Shown: positions 33,533-43,572 of the stretch, piece after piece
Position numbering within the stretch: the stretch's first letter is position 1
Layout: each line of letters begins with the position of its first letter
Assembly (NCBI GenBank): GCA_028583685.1
Contig: JAMXIF010001253.1
Coordinates: forward strand, 76,849,684-76,913,683
DNA: 64,000 nt
Origin: Petaurus breviceps papuanus
Taxonomy: Eukaryota > Chordata > Mammalia > Diprotodontia > Petauridae
Direction: 5' to 3'
Program-made: the position numbers and the translations under genes
The notes under the pieces: generated by a model
Told to the model about the DNA's origin: nothing
Databases searched by the model: none
Seen by the model: only the letters and a program-made list of their open reading frames with translations

Positions 33533-34535
33533 GGGCTACTTAAGGCCAAGGGCCATTTTGTATTTTTGGGAAGTTTCATCAGTTGTGACACGCTTCCCTA
33601 CCCCACGGAACATACATATATACATAAGTAGATATAGGTACCTATATCCATATATATATATGAATCTAGTGTACATCTTTGTACTAAATACCCTCTGAAT
33701 TAGCCTTGTCTTTGGACAACAGACACATAATTTGTAACTATATCCAAATTTGAATGGTTTCTAGCCTGGTAAGACCTGCAAGAGTTTGGACTTCAATGGA
33801 ATCACCTTTGAAAATTTGGGGCTCCTCAACTCTCACCAAGGTAAGAAATCTAAAAAGGACTTTATTTCAGAGAGTCTCATTATATGTCATCATATTTGCT
33901 AGGCAAGGAAGCAGAGGGAGCTTTACATCTTCTTCCTGAAGTCCCACAGGCAAAGAGCCATGTTGAATTTAGCAGTTAAATTAGACTGGTTTCAGTGGTA
34001 GTAATTGTGATTTTTGGAGGCCTAAGCCCTAGAGAAAACCTCCTCCTCTACAGATCTTGTGTGGATAGTGATTTCCATGATGCTGAGTGATGGTTTTCAA
34101 CTACAGGAAAAAGAAATGCCAGATGTGCTGCCCCTTGTCAAAGCTCAGAAAGAATATCAGAATATCATTAACCTTTTACTCCAGCTTGAGTTGCTGGTTT
34201 AAAAATTAATTTCAAAACAACAGAAATGGCAACCATAATTTGCTGTGTTGGAGGAATTAATGGGTTTTAATAAAAAAATTTTGAGGTAAACACTCCCAGC
34301 CCAGATTATCCTCTTTTGAGGTCAATAACTCCATGCCTTCAATTCAGACCTGCATAAGGTAATCGAATCATGTGAAAATCATGAACTCTTTGATATAATT
34401 TGTTAAGCAAATTGAAGTCTACCCTGAGACATTATTACTTTCACTGGTCAAATGTCATTCCTTAGGCAAGAGTGACTGTTTACAATAGATTTTAGTTTGA
34501 GTTCTGACAGAAAATAATAAGGTAAGAGATTTAAA
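33533..34535. other. Intergenic DNA, nothing recognised
   Basis: A short TATA/CATA tract at 33605-33662. Otherwise no element. Confidence 0.5.
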
Positions 34536-34539
34536 ATCT

Positions 34540-34705
34540 GGAAAGAACCAGTTTCACAGGTCAATGGATCCAATCACTTCATTTTGCAATTGAGGAAAAT
34601 GAGGCCCATAGAAATAAAGTGACTTGGCTAGCATCATAGCCAGTATATGTCTGAGGTGAGATTTAAACCCAGGTCTCCTGAACTCAAAGTCTACCATCAG
34701 GTGAA
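34540..34705 (-). repeat. CORE-SINE, minus strand
   Basis: 'ttttgcaattgaggaaaatg', 'gtgacttggctagcatca' and 'tctgaggtgagatttaaacc'. Confidence 0.7.
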
Positions 34706-35868
34706 ATTGTATATTTTGTGTGATATGGTTTGATTCCTATGAGAGTTTATGTGGTCTGAAATATGTGTGAGATATTAACTAGAATATCTCTCTATGGTGT
34801 CTGGTTAAGCCAGAGGAAAAAAGGAATTTCTAATTCTTTTTTGGAAATGGTACCAAATTATCAATGGTCTTGGTGCTCTAGCCTAAATTCAATCTCCCTT
34901 TAACCCTCTCTCACCCCTCAGTAACAGAGCATACTTTTGAATGGGAAAAAAGAGGGTCATTCAAAAATGGAACAAATAGTTAAACATCATGGTCAAATCC
35001 TTTCCAAGAGGTGAGAGTTCTATCTAAATGCAAGACTGGACAAATCTGCTTTGAATCTAGGTGCTAGGAAAATTTTCATCTTTCAAGGAAAGGAAAAAGG
35101 CTTCATGTTGATATATATCATTTGGAATCCAAATACAAATTAGAGGTATAGAGAATGCTTATAAAGGAAGGATTCCTTATTAAACCTTAAAAAGAGTTTA
35201 GTATGCACTGGCACAATACTTCATGATTATACATTCAGATAGAGATCCTGGTAATCAGCAAAGACTCCCACCAACCCTTACTCCATCTCTTTCTTTCCTG
35301 TGTCCCTAGCCTAGGCTGGAGTTAATGTAGCAGTGACTGAGAAGCCTGAGGAGCCCTCACGTATTTCTCCACTGCTCCTCATTACTCAGTGACACTTCAC
35401 AATGCAGCAATGTTTCATGTTTAATTTTTAGGGATAATAAAACTTTGATGTGTATGAGCTGGAAAACCTAAGAGCACTTTTCTTCTTCAGGTAATATTGT
35501 GTTGATCTAGTTCCTAGGATTTGAATTCCTATATCAATGCTATCAATAGAGTACAACTTTGGACGCTCAACATTTGATTTGTTCCAAGTGTCCAATTCCT
35601 CTGAATTAGGTCCACCTCTAAATCTGACCTTTAGAAACCTATTTTTATTCATACCTATATTCAAGGCTGAGCTATTTTGTTCAACTCCCTTGTTAATTAG
35701 AAAAGTACTGTCCTTTGTGTCCTTTCTGTATAATCCTTGGTTATTTTGTGCTTGTTTTATTCATTTAGATTTCAAGTTGAAAGTCCTCTCCTTGAACCTT
35801 GAATGGATATCATCTTTGGACTTCATCCAAAGAATTACCCTTTTCTTTTTTTCCCTGGGCTAATAGAT
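34706..35868. other. Intergenic DNA, nothing recognised
   Basis: The 108-codon frame at 35537-35863 has no recognised domain. Confidence 0.5.
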
Positions 35869-35869
35869 A

Positions 35870-36335
35870 TATCTTTTGTTTTTCCATCATTTTCACTTCC
35901 TAACATATCCTCTCCATCCAAAGAACCATACCTTGCAACCAAAAATTAAAAAGGGGTGAAAAAATTCAGCAAATCTAATTAATCTCATTAACCATTTCTG
36001 ATATTACATGCCATATTCCACATTCATAGTCTTCCATCTATGCAAAGAAGGGAAGGTGGTGCATTTTCATTTCTGTTCCTTGAGATAAAGTTTGGTTGCT
36101 ATTAATTTCACATCATATAGTTTTGATTTTTTATGTTGATTATTTAGTGTATTGTTTTCTTTATTTTGCTTATTTCACTTTGCATAAATTTGTCTTCCCA
36201 TGCTTTCTATATTTGTCATATTCACTAGTTGTTATAGTTTCACAAATAATATTCCATTATATTCATCTACCATATTTGATTTAGCCATTTCCCAATCCAT
36301 TTCCCAGTCACTCAAAGATTCTTCATTCCTTTGGT
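35870..36335 (-). mobile_element. L1 3' UTR, minus strand
   Basis: 'cattcatagtcttccatcta', 'tgcaaagaagggaaggtggt', 'tatttcactttgcataaat' and 'aataatattccattatattc' in L1 3' UTR order. Confidence 0.6.
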
Positions 36336-36419
36336 TTCCCTCAAATTCTTTCACAGTCTTTCCCACAACACCTGAGTCACATACAGCCTGGGTAGCATGA
36401 GTTTTAAGTATATAGAAAT

Positions 36420-36635
36420 GTCTTGAAATTATTTATACATCCCAAAATTGAAGGTATTCTTTTAAAATTTGCAGATGACACAAAGCAGAGTTGGAGAGCT
36501 ATCACATTCATAGATGCAATCAGGTTCTCAGGGAATCTTTACAAGCTGAATTTAGTAAGATAAAATATAATAGGAATAAATGTAAAGTCCTACATTTGGG
36601 TTCAAAATTTCAGCTGTGAAAGTGGTCAGCACAGG
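36420..36635 (+). mobile_element. L3/CR1 LINE relic, part 1 (RT box)
   Basis: Reads FADDT at 36468-36482 (the CR1 reverse-transcriptase catalytic box), followed by 'ataaatgtaaagtcctacat' and 'ttgggttcaaaa', the conserved CR1/L3 stretch. Continues at 37190 after two L2 pieces. Confidence 0.75.
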
Positions 36636-36639
36636 GAAG

Positions 36640-37189
36640 AGAGGCAAAAGCCAGTTCCTGCTCTCAAGGGAGAAACCATGCAAACAATTATGAATAACCA
36701 AATTATACACAGGATAAACTGGGGTAGTCTCATAGGGAAGCCATTAAGATTAAGGAAAATTTAGAAAAGATTTCTTGCAGAAGGTGGGACTATAGGTGAG
36801 ACTTGAAGGAAGCCAGGGAAGTGAAGAGGTGGAGATGAAGAGAATTGCAGCCATGGGAGATGGCAAGTGAATATATCTCAGGAGACAAGTACTGTGTGTG
36901 AGGAATGGCAAAGAGGCCATTGTTACTGGATTACAGGGTACATTGGAATGAGAATGGGGGGGGGGAAGATGTAAAATGTCTATAAAAGTAGGAATGGGTT
37001 GTTTTGATGTCTTTAAAAGTAATTATTAAGCACTCTCTATGTGTCAGGCACATAGCAATGCACTAGGGATACAAAGTAAGGCCAAAAAAAAAGAAGTTAA
37101 AAAAAAACACAGCCAATACTTTCAACGACCTTATACTCTTAACGGAAGTGCTGTGAAGAGGAATACTAGTTAGACAACAATGGACATCT
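36640..37189 (-). mobile_element. Two L2 pieces inserted in the CR1
   Basis: 36640-37010: 'ctgctctcaagggagaaacc', 'gcagaaggtgggactatagg' and 'agacttgaaggaagccaggg', the reverse complement of the L2 C-terminus and tail. 37011-37189: a second L2 tail, 'attattaagcactctctatg' and 'gtgtcaggcacatagcaatg'. A run of 10 G sits at 36956-36965. Confidence 0.7.
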
Positions 37190-37735
37190 TAGCCTTTATC
37201 AGTAGGGGAATAATATTAAAAATGAAGGAGATGATAGGGCCATAGTACTCTATTTTTGTTAGTCCATATATTGGGCATCATGTTGAATTCTGACTGTCAC
37301 ATTTTAGGAAAGACATTGACAAACTGAAATGCACCCCAAGGGAGCAACCAAACAGGTGAGGGGAATGGAAATCATCACACGAGAACTAAATGGGAATATT
37401 TGGTTCAAAGATTAGACTTAGATGGGGCATGAGAGTTGTCTTGAAGGGTTTAAAGTGCTATTCTATTTAAGAAGGATTAAACTTATTCTGGTTTGCCTCA
37501 GAGGTTAGATCTAGCAGCTGTGGTTAGAAGATGAAGAGAGGCATATTTTGACTCAGTAAAATGAAAAATGTCATCACAATTAGAGTTGTCCCAAAATGCA
37601 ATGGTCTGCCTCAGGCAGCAGTGATTTCCCAACTACTGGAGATCTTTATCTGAAGGTTGGATGGCTATTTGTTGAAGATATTTTAGAGAGGGTTCCTATT
37701 CAGGCATAAGTTGGCCTGAATGATTTCTTTCTAAA
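37190..37735 (+). mobile_element. L3/CR1 LINE relic, part 2
   Basis: 'acattttaggaaagacattg', 'ttgtcttgaagggtttaaag', 'cagaggttagatctagcagc', 'attagagttgtcccaaaatg', 'ggtctgcctcaggcagcagt' and 'ttcctattcaggcataagtt' follow the CR1/L3 C-terminal and 3' order. Confidence 0.8.
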
Positions 37736-38135
37736 GAAATTATATCTTTTATTTTCATACCATTTCCCAATACATCCCTCCTCATACTCAACCTGAGAGC
37801 AAGCCACTACAACAAGAAGGGAACAGCAGTCTTGTCTGTTTCTCTGCTGATCTTTGGTTTTGGGCTTCCTCTTCTGTGTTTGTTCTTTTTTTTTACCCCC
37901 CCCCCCCAATTTCTTATTTATTTATTTTTAGTTTTCAACATTCATTTCCACAAGATTTTGAGTTACATTTTTTCTCCCCATCTTTCCCCTACCTCCCACC
38001 CCAAAATAACAAGCCTACTGAATACCCCTTCCTCCAATCTATTCTCTCTAATATTCTCCTCCATCACCCTTCAACTTTCTAGTAGGGCAAGATGGATTTC
38101 TATATCCCAATATCTGTATATCTTATTTCCCAGTG
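37736..38135 (-). mobile_element. Two L1 3' ends, minus strand
   Basis: 37736-37890 is a short L1-like T-rich end. 37909-38135 has 'agttttcaacattcatttcc', 'acaagattttgagttac', 'aataacaagcctactgaata' and 'ggcaagatggatttctatat', homologous to 45971-46120. A T9 run then C12 (37886-37907) separate them. Confidence 0.65.
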
Positions 38136-38701
38136 GCATGTAAGAAACAATTTTTTTAAACATTTTTTTTTTAAACTTTGAGTTCCAGATCTTTTCCCTA
38201 CTTCCCTTCTCACCCACCCCACTGGAAAGATAAGTAATTCAATATAGGTTGTACATGTGTAGTTACCCAAATCATTTCCATAGTAGTTATATTGTGAAAG
38301 ACTAACTAGATTTCCCTCCATCCTATCATGCTCCCCACTTATTCTATTTTCTCCTTTGACCCTATCCCTTTTCAAATATGTTTGCTTCTAACTACCCTCT
38401 CCTCCAATCTGCCCTCCCTTCTTTCATTCCCCCTCTTATCCCCTACCCCCTTATTTTCCTGTAGTGTAAGATACCCAATTGAGTATGTATGTTATTCCTT
38501 CCTTAAGCCAAATTCAGTGAGAATAAGGTTATCCCATTCCCTTTCACCTTCCTGCTCTTCCCCTACATTGTAAGTTTTCTCTTGCCTCTTTTACATGAGA
38601 TAATTTACCCTAATCTATCTCTCTCTTTCTCCTTCTCCCAAAAAATTCCTCTCTCAACTCTTAATTTTATTTTTTAGATATCATCCTTTCATATTTAACT
38701 C

Positions 38702-38815
38702 ATTCTGTACCCACTTTCTATGTATACATGAACATACATTCACATATATATTGATATACACATACAGCCTCCTATACATACATATATATGATATACATAC
38801 ACATTATATACATTC
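38702..38815. repeat. (TACA)n/(CATA)n simple repeat in the half-L1 tail
   Basis: Imperfect ATACAT and TATATA units between 'ctttctatgtatacatg' and 'attatatacattctc'. Confidence 0.8.
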
Positions 38816-39070
38816 TCTTTGACTATCCTCACACTGAGAAAAGTCTTATGAGTTACAATAATCATTTTTCCATGTAGGAATGTAAATAGTACAACTTTAA
38901 TAAGTTCCTTATAATTTCTTTTTCCTGTTTACCTTCTCATGCTCCTTTTGCTTCTTGTATTTGAAAGTCAAATTTTCTGTTTAGCTCTGTTTTTTTCATC
39001 AAGAATGATTGAAAATCCTCTATTTCATTGAATGACCATATTTTCCCCCGAAGCATTATACTCAGTTTTT

Positions 39071-39372
39071 TTTTTTTTAAGCAATCGGGGTTAAGTAACT
39101 TGCTCAAGGTTACATAGCCAGTTATTTCTGGGTGTGGTGCTGAGTATCTGAGGCTGGGATTCGATCTCCAGGTCATCCTGACACTGGAGCCGGTGCTCTT
39201 ACTTGCTGAGCCACCTGGCTACCCCTAAGCAATTGGGTTTAAGTAACTTGCTCAAGGTTACACGGCCAGGTGTTTCTGGGTGGGTGCTAAGTGTCTGAGC
39301 CTGGGATTAGATCTCCAGGTCTTTTCAACACTGGAGCCGGTGCTCTTACTTGCTGTGCTACCTGGCCGCCCC
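39071..39372 (-). mobile_element. Dimeric WSINE1-like SINE, copy A
   Basis: Two head-to-tail SINE monomers. In element orientation the 5' monomer is 39226-39372 and the 3' monomer 39071-39225, ending in a poly(A) (T run on plus). Each has the tRNA-like head ('gccaggtggct.ag' type) and 'caagttactta' end. They join directly at 39225/39226 (cccc|taagcaattggg) with no A-rich linker. A perfect 17-bp duplication, cattatactcagttttt, flanks the pair (39054-39070, 39373-39389), and none lies between them, so the dimer inserted as one unit, into half-L1 ORF1. Confidence 0.9.
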
Positions 39373-41087
39373 CATTATACTCAGTTTTTCTGGGTAGGTG
39401 ATTCTTGGTTTTAATCCTAGCTCCTTTGACCTCTGGAATATCATATTCCAAGCCCTTTCATATGTTAATGTAGAAGCTGTTAGGTCTTGTATTATCCTGA
39501 TTGTGTTTCCACACTACTCAAATTGTTTCTTCCTGACTGCTTGCAGTATTTTCTCCTTGACCTGGGAACTCTGGAATTTGGCTGTAATATTCCTAGGAAT
39601 TCTCTTTTTGGGATATTTTTCAAGGGGTGATTGGTGAATTCATTCCATTCCTATTTTGCCCTCTGGTTCTAGAATATCAGGGCAATTTTGCTTGATAATT
39701 TCTTGCAAGATGGTGGCTATGCTCTTTTTTTGATCATGGCTTTCAGGTAGTCCAATAATTTTTTAATTTTCTCTACTGGATCTATTTTCCAGGTCAGTGG
39801 TTTTTCCAATGAGATATTTCACATTGTCTTCTATTGTTTCATTTGTTTGGATCTGTTTTCTAATATCTTGATTTCTCATAAAGTCATTAGCTTCCGATTG
39901 CTCCAGCCTAATTTTGAAGGAGTTCTTCTCTTCAGTGAGTTTTTGAAATTCCTTTTCCATCTGGCAAATTCAGCTTTTTAAGGCATTCTTCTCCTTATTG
40001 ACTTTTTGGGCCTCTTTTGCCGTTTGAATTAGTCTATTTTTAAGGTGTTATTTTCTTCAGTGTATTTTTGGGTCTCCTTTAGCAGGCTGTTGACTCAATT
40101 TTCATGATTTTCTTGCATCATTCTTATTTTTCTTCCCAATTTATCCTCCACTTCTCTTACTTGATTTTCAAAATCCTTCTTGGGCTTCTCCATGGTGTGT
40201 GAACAGTTCATATTTTTCTTGTTGACTTTTGATGCAGGAGTTCTAACTTTGCTGTTCTCTTCCCACTCCATGCTTTGATCCTTTTTGCCCCCCAAAAGCA
40301 TTCTATGCTTTGTTTGGTCTGTTTGTACTTCCTCTGCTTGCTCATGGTGCCAGCCAATTATTTCTCTTGTGAGCTCTTTGCCATGGTAGAACTCTGCTTC
40401 CAGAATGGAGAGAGTTTTGTCCCAAATTGCTGGGATTTTTGCATCTTCCGGAGCTATTAGGAGAGTATCCTTTCTATAGGCCCCACAAGTTCTGGCTCAC
40501 AGGCCATACACCCCAGGACCACCACCCAAGACTGTGATCCAGATCCAAGCAGGTTAAAGCAAAAGTGATTACCCTCTGAATGCTCACTTGATTGCCCTAT
40601 GATCTGCAGGCCAGGAGCTCCTGAAGCAGTCACATGGTGGCAGCTGCACAGCCACAGCACCTCTGCTACTTCTTGCCCCACTGGCAAGGGCCAGACCACA
40701 CTCTTCTATTCCCCCCATTCCAACAGAGTTCCACACTGACCTTTTACTTTATCTTTGGTGTTTATGGGTTGAGAAGTCTAGAAATCTCTGCAGCTGCTGG
40801 TAATTCACTATCTTGAAGTCTGCTCCAGCTGTCACTGGTCAGGGCCTCCCTGGGGCCAGAAACTTGGCTCACACGGTACTATGCTCAGCTCCCAGCTCAG
40901 TGTGATAGGTCCTTCCTGTTGACTTGTCAGGCTGCCTTCAGCAGGATATTTGTTTCTCTCTTTCTCTTTGTGGGTTCTGTAGCTCTAAAGTTGGTTTAGA
41001 GTCATTTTTTTACATGTATTAGAAGTGGTTGGAGCAGGAGCTGATGCCAAGTTTGTGCTTCTACTCTGCCATCTTGGCTCTGCCCCC

Positions 41088-41811
41088 ATTCTTTTTTAAT
41101 CTTGGATGAATAAGTAGTGATCTCAAGGTTTAATGCTAGATTCAACAGTCCTGGGTCCTTTGAGAGTTGACCGGAAGCAAAAGGAGAAGTCTCAACCAAC
41201 TATTCAAGTGCAGAGCTGAAATAAAATGTCAATTCATCAATCATCCAAAATGGATAACCCAGACCCATGATTACCTCTATGGTAAACAAAACAAATGGTG
41301 CCTCTCTCCAATCTTAGTTTCAGGGAATCCCAGCCTCTCCTTTAACTTAATTGTCCTCTAAAAAGGAAGACTGCTTAAACTTTTCAAGGAAGTAATATCT
41401 AGAACACTGAGAATATTTTCTCAACATTCTTGAAAAAGGAAATTGGGAATGGGTGGGTAGGCATTTGTGCATTCTCACATTAGATCCAATGTTGGAATCT
41501 GTGATTTATAAGTAATATATGTCTTTCATATGTCTTTCATGAGATCCTGGTACTAGATCTTGGCTGGTTTAACTGATATGGATAGTTTAGGAATGTGATA
41601 ATCATTTCCTATGATAAATAATTATGCCAATCTAATTTTGTTAAGTACTATAAGCAAGGTGATAGGGGTGGGAGTGTGTATGGCTTATTATAGGGAGCTC
41701 AGCTAGACTAGTGTTTCCTTAAAAATATTGAAATCTTCCTGGAGACTTAATTGGTCTAAGGGAATAAGGTTGAATACCATTGGAAGAGCTTTCTCATTGC
41801 CTAAACACTAA
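41088..41811. other. Intergenic DNA between half-L1 and ERV
   Basis: No element or gene recognised. Confidence 0.5.
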
Positions 41812-41816
41812 AGGCA

Positions 41817-42356
41817 TGTAATGGGAATGCAAATTTGGAAGATCTTCCCTGCCCCTAGGCTAAAGTGCACCTGAAGCCTGGGGTGGGAGGCTTGTTTTTC
41901 AGTAGATACTTCTTGATTGGCCAGTGAGTCAATAAGGTTGTTACATTCTCTGAGCCAGGAGAAGGCTATATATGCCCTGATGTGTAGCTTTGTTTCGGGA
42001 CTCACTTTGAGAAGTGTTCTGTGATTTGATCTGAATTATGGGAAGCCGTTGTTGAGAGTCCCCCGGCTTTGAAAAACCCAGATGTGGAAACCCAGATGTT
42101 GACTGGGTATGGATGTAATGGTTGGACAGTTTGGAAATCTGTCTACTTGATCTGTTTCTGTCTTGATAATTCTGCCTGTATGCTTTGAAGTTCGGGGTGC
42201 TGACCTTTTTCCCCTGAACAAGGTAAATGATATATGTCTGATTGATTAAAGTAAGCTTGTTAACCCATTTTGAGTTGCTTTCCTTTAACAAAGCAGATCC
42301 AAGAACCTGTATGGGCAGCAAACCCTGAGGACGTGCTTGGGGTGCTTGCTGCTACA
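41817..42356 (+). repeat. 5' LTR
   Basis: 540 bp, TGTAATGG...GCTACA. TATA-like ctatatatg near 41965 and ATTAAA at 42245-42250 mark promoter and polyadenylation regions. Near-identical to 43027-43567 and homologous to the solo LTR at 3924. Confidence 0.92.
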
Positions 42357-43026
42357 AAATGGCGTCAGGAACAGGATCTGAAGAGTAAAAGGAAAGTATG
42401 GGGGCTGGGATAATTGTTTGTTTCCCAGTTGTGGTAGCTGTGATTCTGTGGAGCCGTGGAGCAGGAGAGGAGAATGGCCTGCATGCAGACTTCGCTGAGC
42501 TGAGAGCGGGAATGGTGAGCTGCCTGCATCGGGACCTGGGCAGAAGCCAGGAGTGGCTGCCGCCTGCGGGAGGAGAAGGAGCCCAGGAGTTTGGAATTCA
42601 GCCACAGGAAAAGATAAGAACTGAGCAGCAAAGCAGGGGCACTGAATGTGTTTCCTGGCTGCATCCCACAGTTTGGGACCCTGGGGGAGAATGGACTTGT
42701 GACTATGGTGGGTGGGATGAAGTGCCTTGGATCCCCAGGGACCCCACCTTGTTGGTTTTGTTGCCCAGCCCCATCTGTGTACTTGGAAGCAGAGGCTGGA
42801 GCTGTGTGAGGGGAAGGACATCTCCCTCCCCCTAAAAGAACTTTATTTAGCCTCTTGTTTTGAATTGAAGTGATAATACAATGTACTTACTTTGTGTTTG
42901 TTTAAGGCCCAGTGGCCACTTTGGTAACTTTAGTTCTGTACCTTGAAAATGTGACCTAAGAGATGTTTAGTGCTAATTCAAAAGTAAATTGTCTATGTTA
43001 TGGGCATGAAAGATCTTGGGGCTGAA
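42357..43026 (+). other. ERV internal region with primer-binding-like site
   Basis: Starts aaa then TGGCGTCAGGAACAGGAT (42360-42377), similar to the 3' end of tRNA-Leu. GC-richer than its surroundings. A 145-codon frame (42398-42835) has no recognised domain. The longer antisense frame over the same DNA reflects its composition. The last bases before the 3' LTR are only weakly purine-rich, so the polypurine tract is unclear. Confidence 0.75.
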
Positions 43027-43567
43027 TGTAATGGGAATGCAAATTTGGAAGATCTTCCCTGCCCCTAGGCTAAAATGCACCTGAAGCCTGGGGAGGGAGG
43101 CTTGTTTTTCAGTAGATACTTTTTGATTGGCCAGTGGGTCAATAAGGTTGTTACATTCTCTGAGCCAGGAGAAGGCTATATAAGCCCTGATGTGTAGCTT
43201 TGTTTTGGGACTCACTTTGAGAAGTGTTCTGTGATTTGATCTGAATTCTGGGAAGCCGTTGTTGAGAGTCCCCCCGGCTTTGAAAAACCCAGATGTGGAA
43301 ACTCAGATGTTGACTGGGTATGGATGTAATGGTTGGACAGTTTGGAAATCTGTCTACTTGATCTGTTTCTGTCTTGATAATTCTGCCTGTATGCTTTGAA
43401 GTTTAGGATGCTGACCTTTTTCCCCTGAACAAGGTAAATGATATATGTCTGATTGATTAAAGTAAGCTTGTTAACCCATTTTGAGTTGCTTTCCTTTAAC
43501 AAAGCAGATCCAAGAACCTGTATGGGCAGCAAACCCTGAGGACGTGCTTGGGGTGCTTGCTGCTACA
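43027..43567 (+). repeat. 3' LTR
   Basis: 541 bp, same ends as the 5' LTR. ATTAAA at 43456-43461. Followed by the duplication aggca. Confidence 0.92.
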
Positions 43568-43572
43568 AGGCA

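Larger units (their letters stand above)
38162..41087 (-). mobile_element. Half-L1 (HAL1-like): L1 5' UTR and ORF1 without ORF2
   Basis: Minus strand. The 5' end at 41087 begins GGGGGCAGAGCCAAGATGGC, the L1 start signature. A 5' UTR to about 40300 is followed by ORF1: a Lys/Glu-rich coiled-coil part (40095-40301; 39763-39960, ending DLENRSSREN), then the RRM/C-terminal domain, with KLSIMLRGKIWSFNEIEDFQ near 39010-39070. ORF1 is broken by stops and frameshifts and by a dimeric SINE (39071-39372). Only about 775 bp, with no RT or endonuclease, lie between ORF1 and the A-rich 3' end, so ORF2 is absent. The same ORF1-to-tail arrangement appears at 63391-64000, which favours the known HAL1 architecture over a private deletion. 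Mobilisation would need another L1's ORF2 protein in trans. Confidence 0.8.
41812..43572 (+). mobile_element. Compact endogenous retrovirus fossil with two LTRs (ERVL/class III-like, non-autonomous)
   Basis: Complete insertion structure: 5-bp duplication aggca (41812-41816 and 43568-43572), 5' LTR, primer-binding-like site 3 bp after it, about 670 bp internal, 3' LTR. The 5-bp duplication plus a tRNA-Leu-like primer site (TGGCGTCAGGAACAGGAT) suggest the ERVL/MaLR side. No gag, pol or env is recognisable, so it is a much reduced, non-coding derivative that relied on a helper. LTRs differ at about a dozen sites in 540 (about 2%), so it is fairly young, in the order of several million years. Confidence 0.88.

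Noticed and set aside
39079-39372. Two tandem SINEs as two independent insertions
   Set aside because: No target duplication or poly(A) between the monomers, one perfect duplication around both, and the same junction at a second locus.
42285-42821. 178-codon antisense open frame
   Set aside because: Lies antisense over the ERV fossil and its LTR end. Explained by the high GC of the segment, no domain.
41817-43567. The 42-kb repeat pair as a tandem segmental duplication
   Set aside because: Ends TG...CA, perfect 5-bp duplication outside the pair and a primer-binding-like site 3 bp after the first copy identify LTRs.
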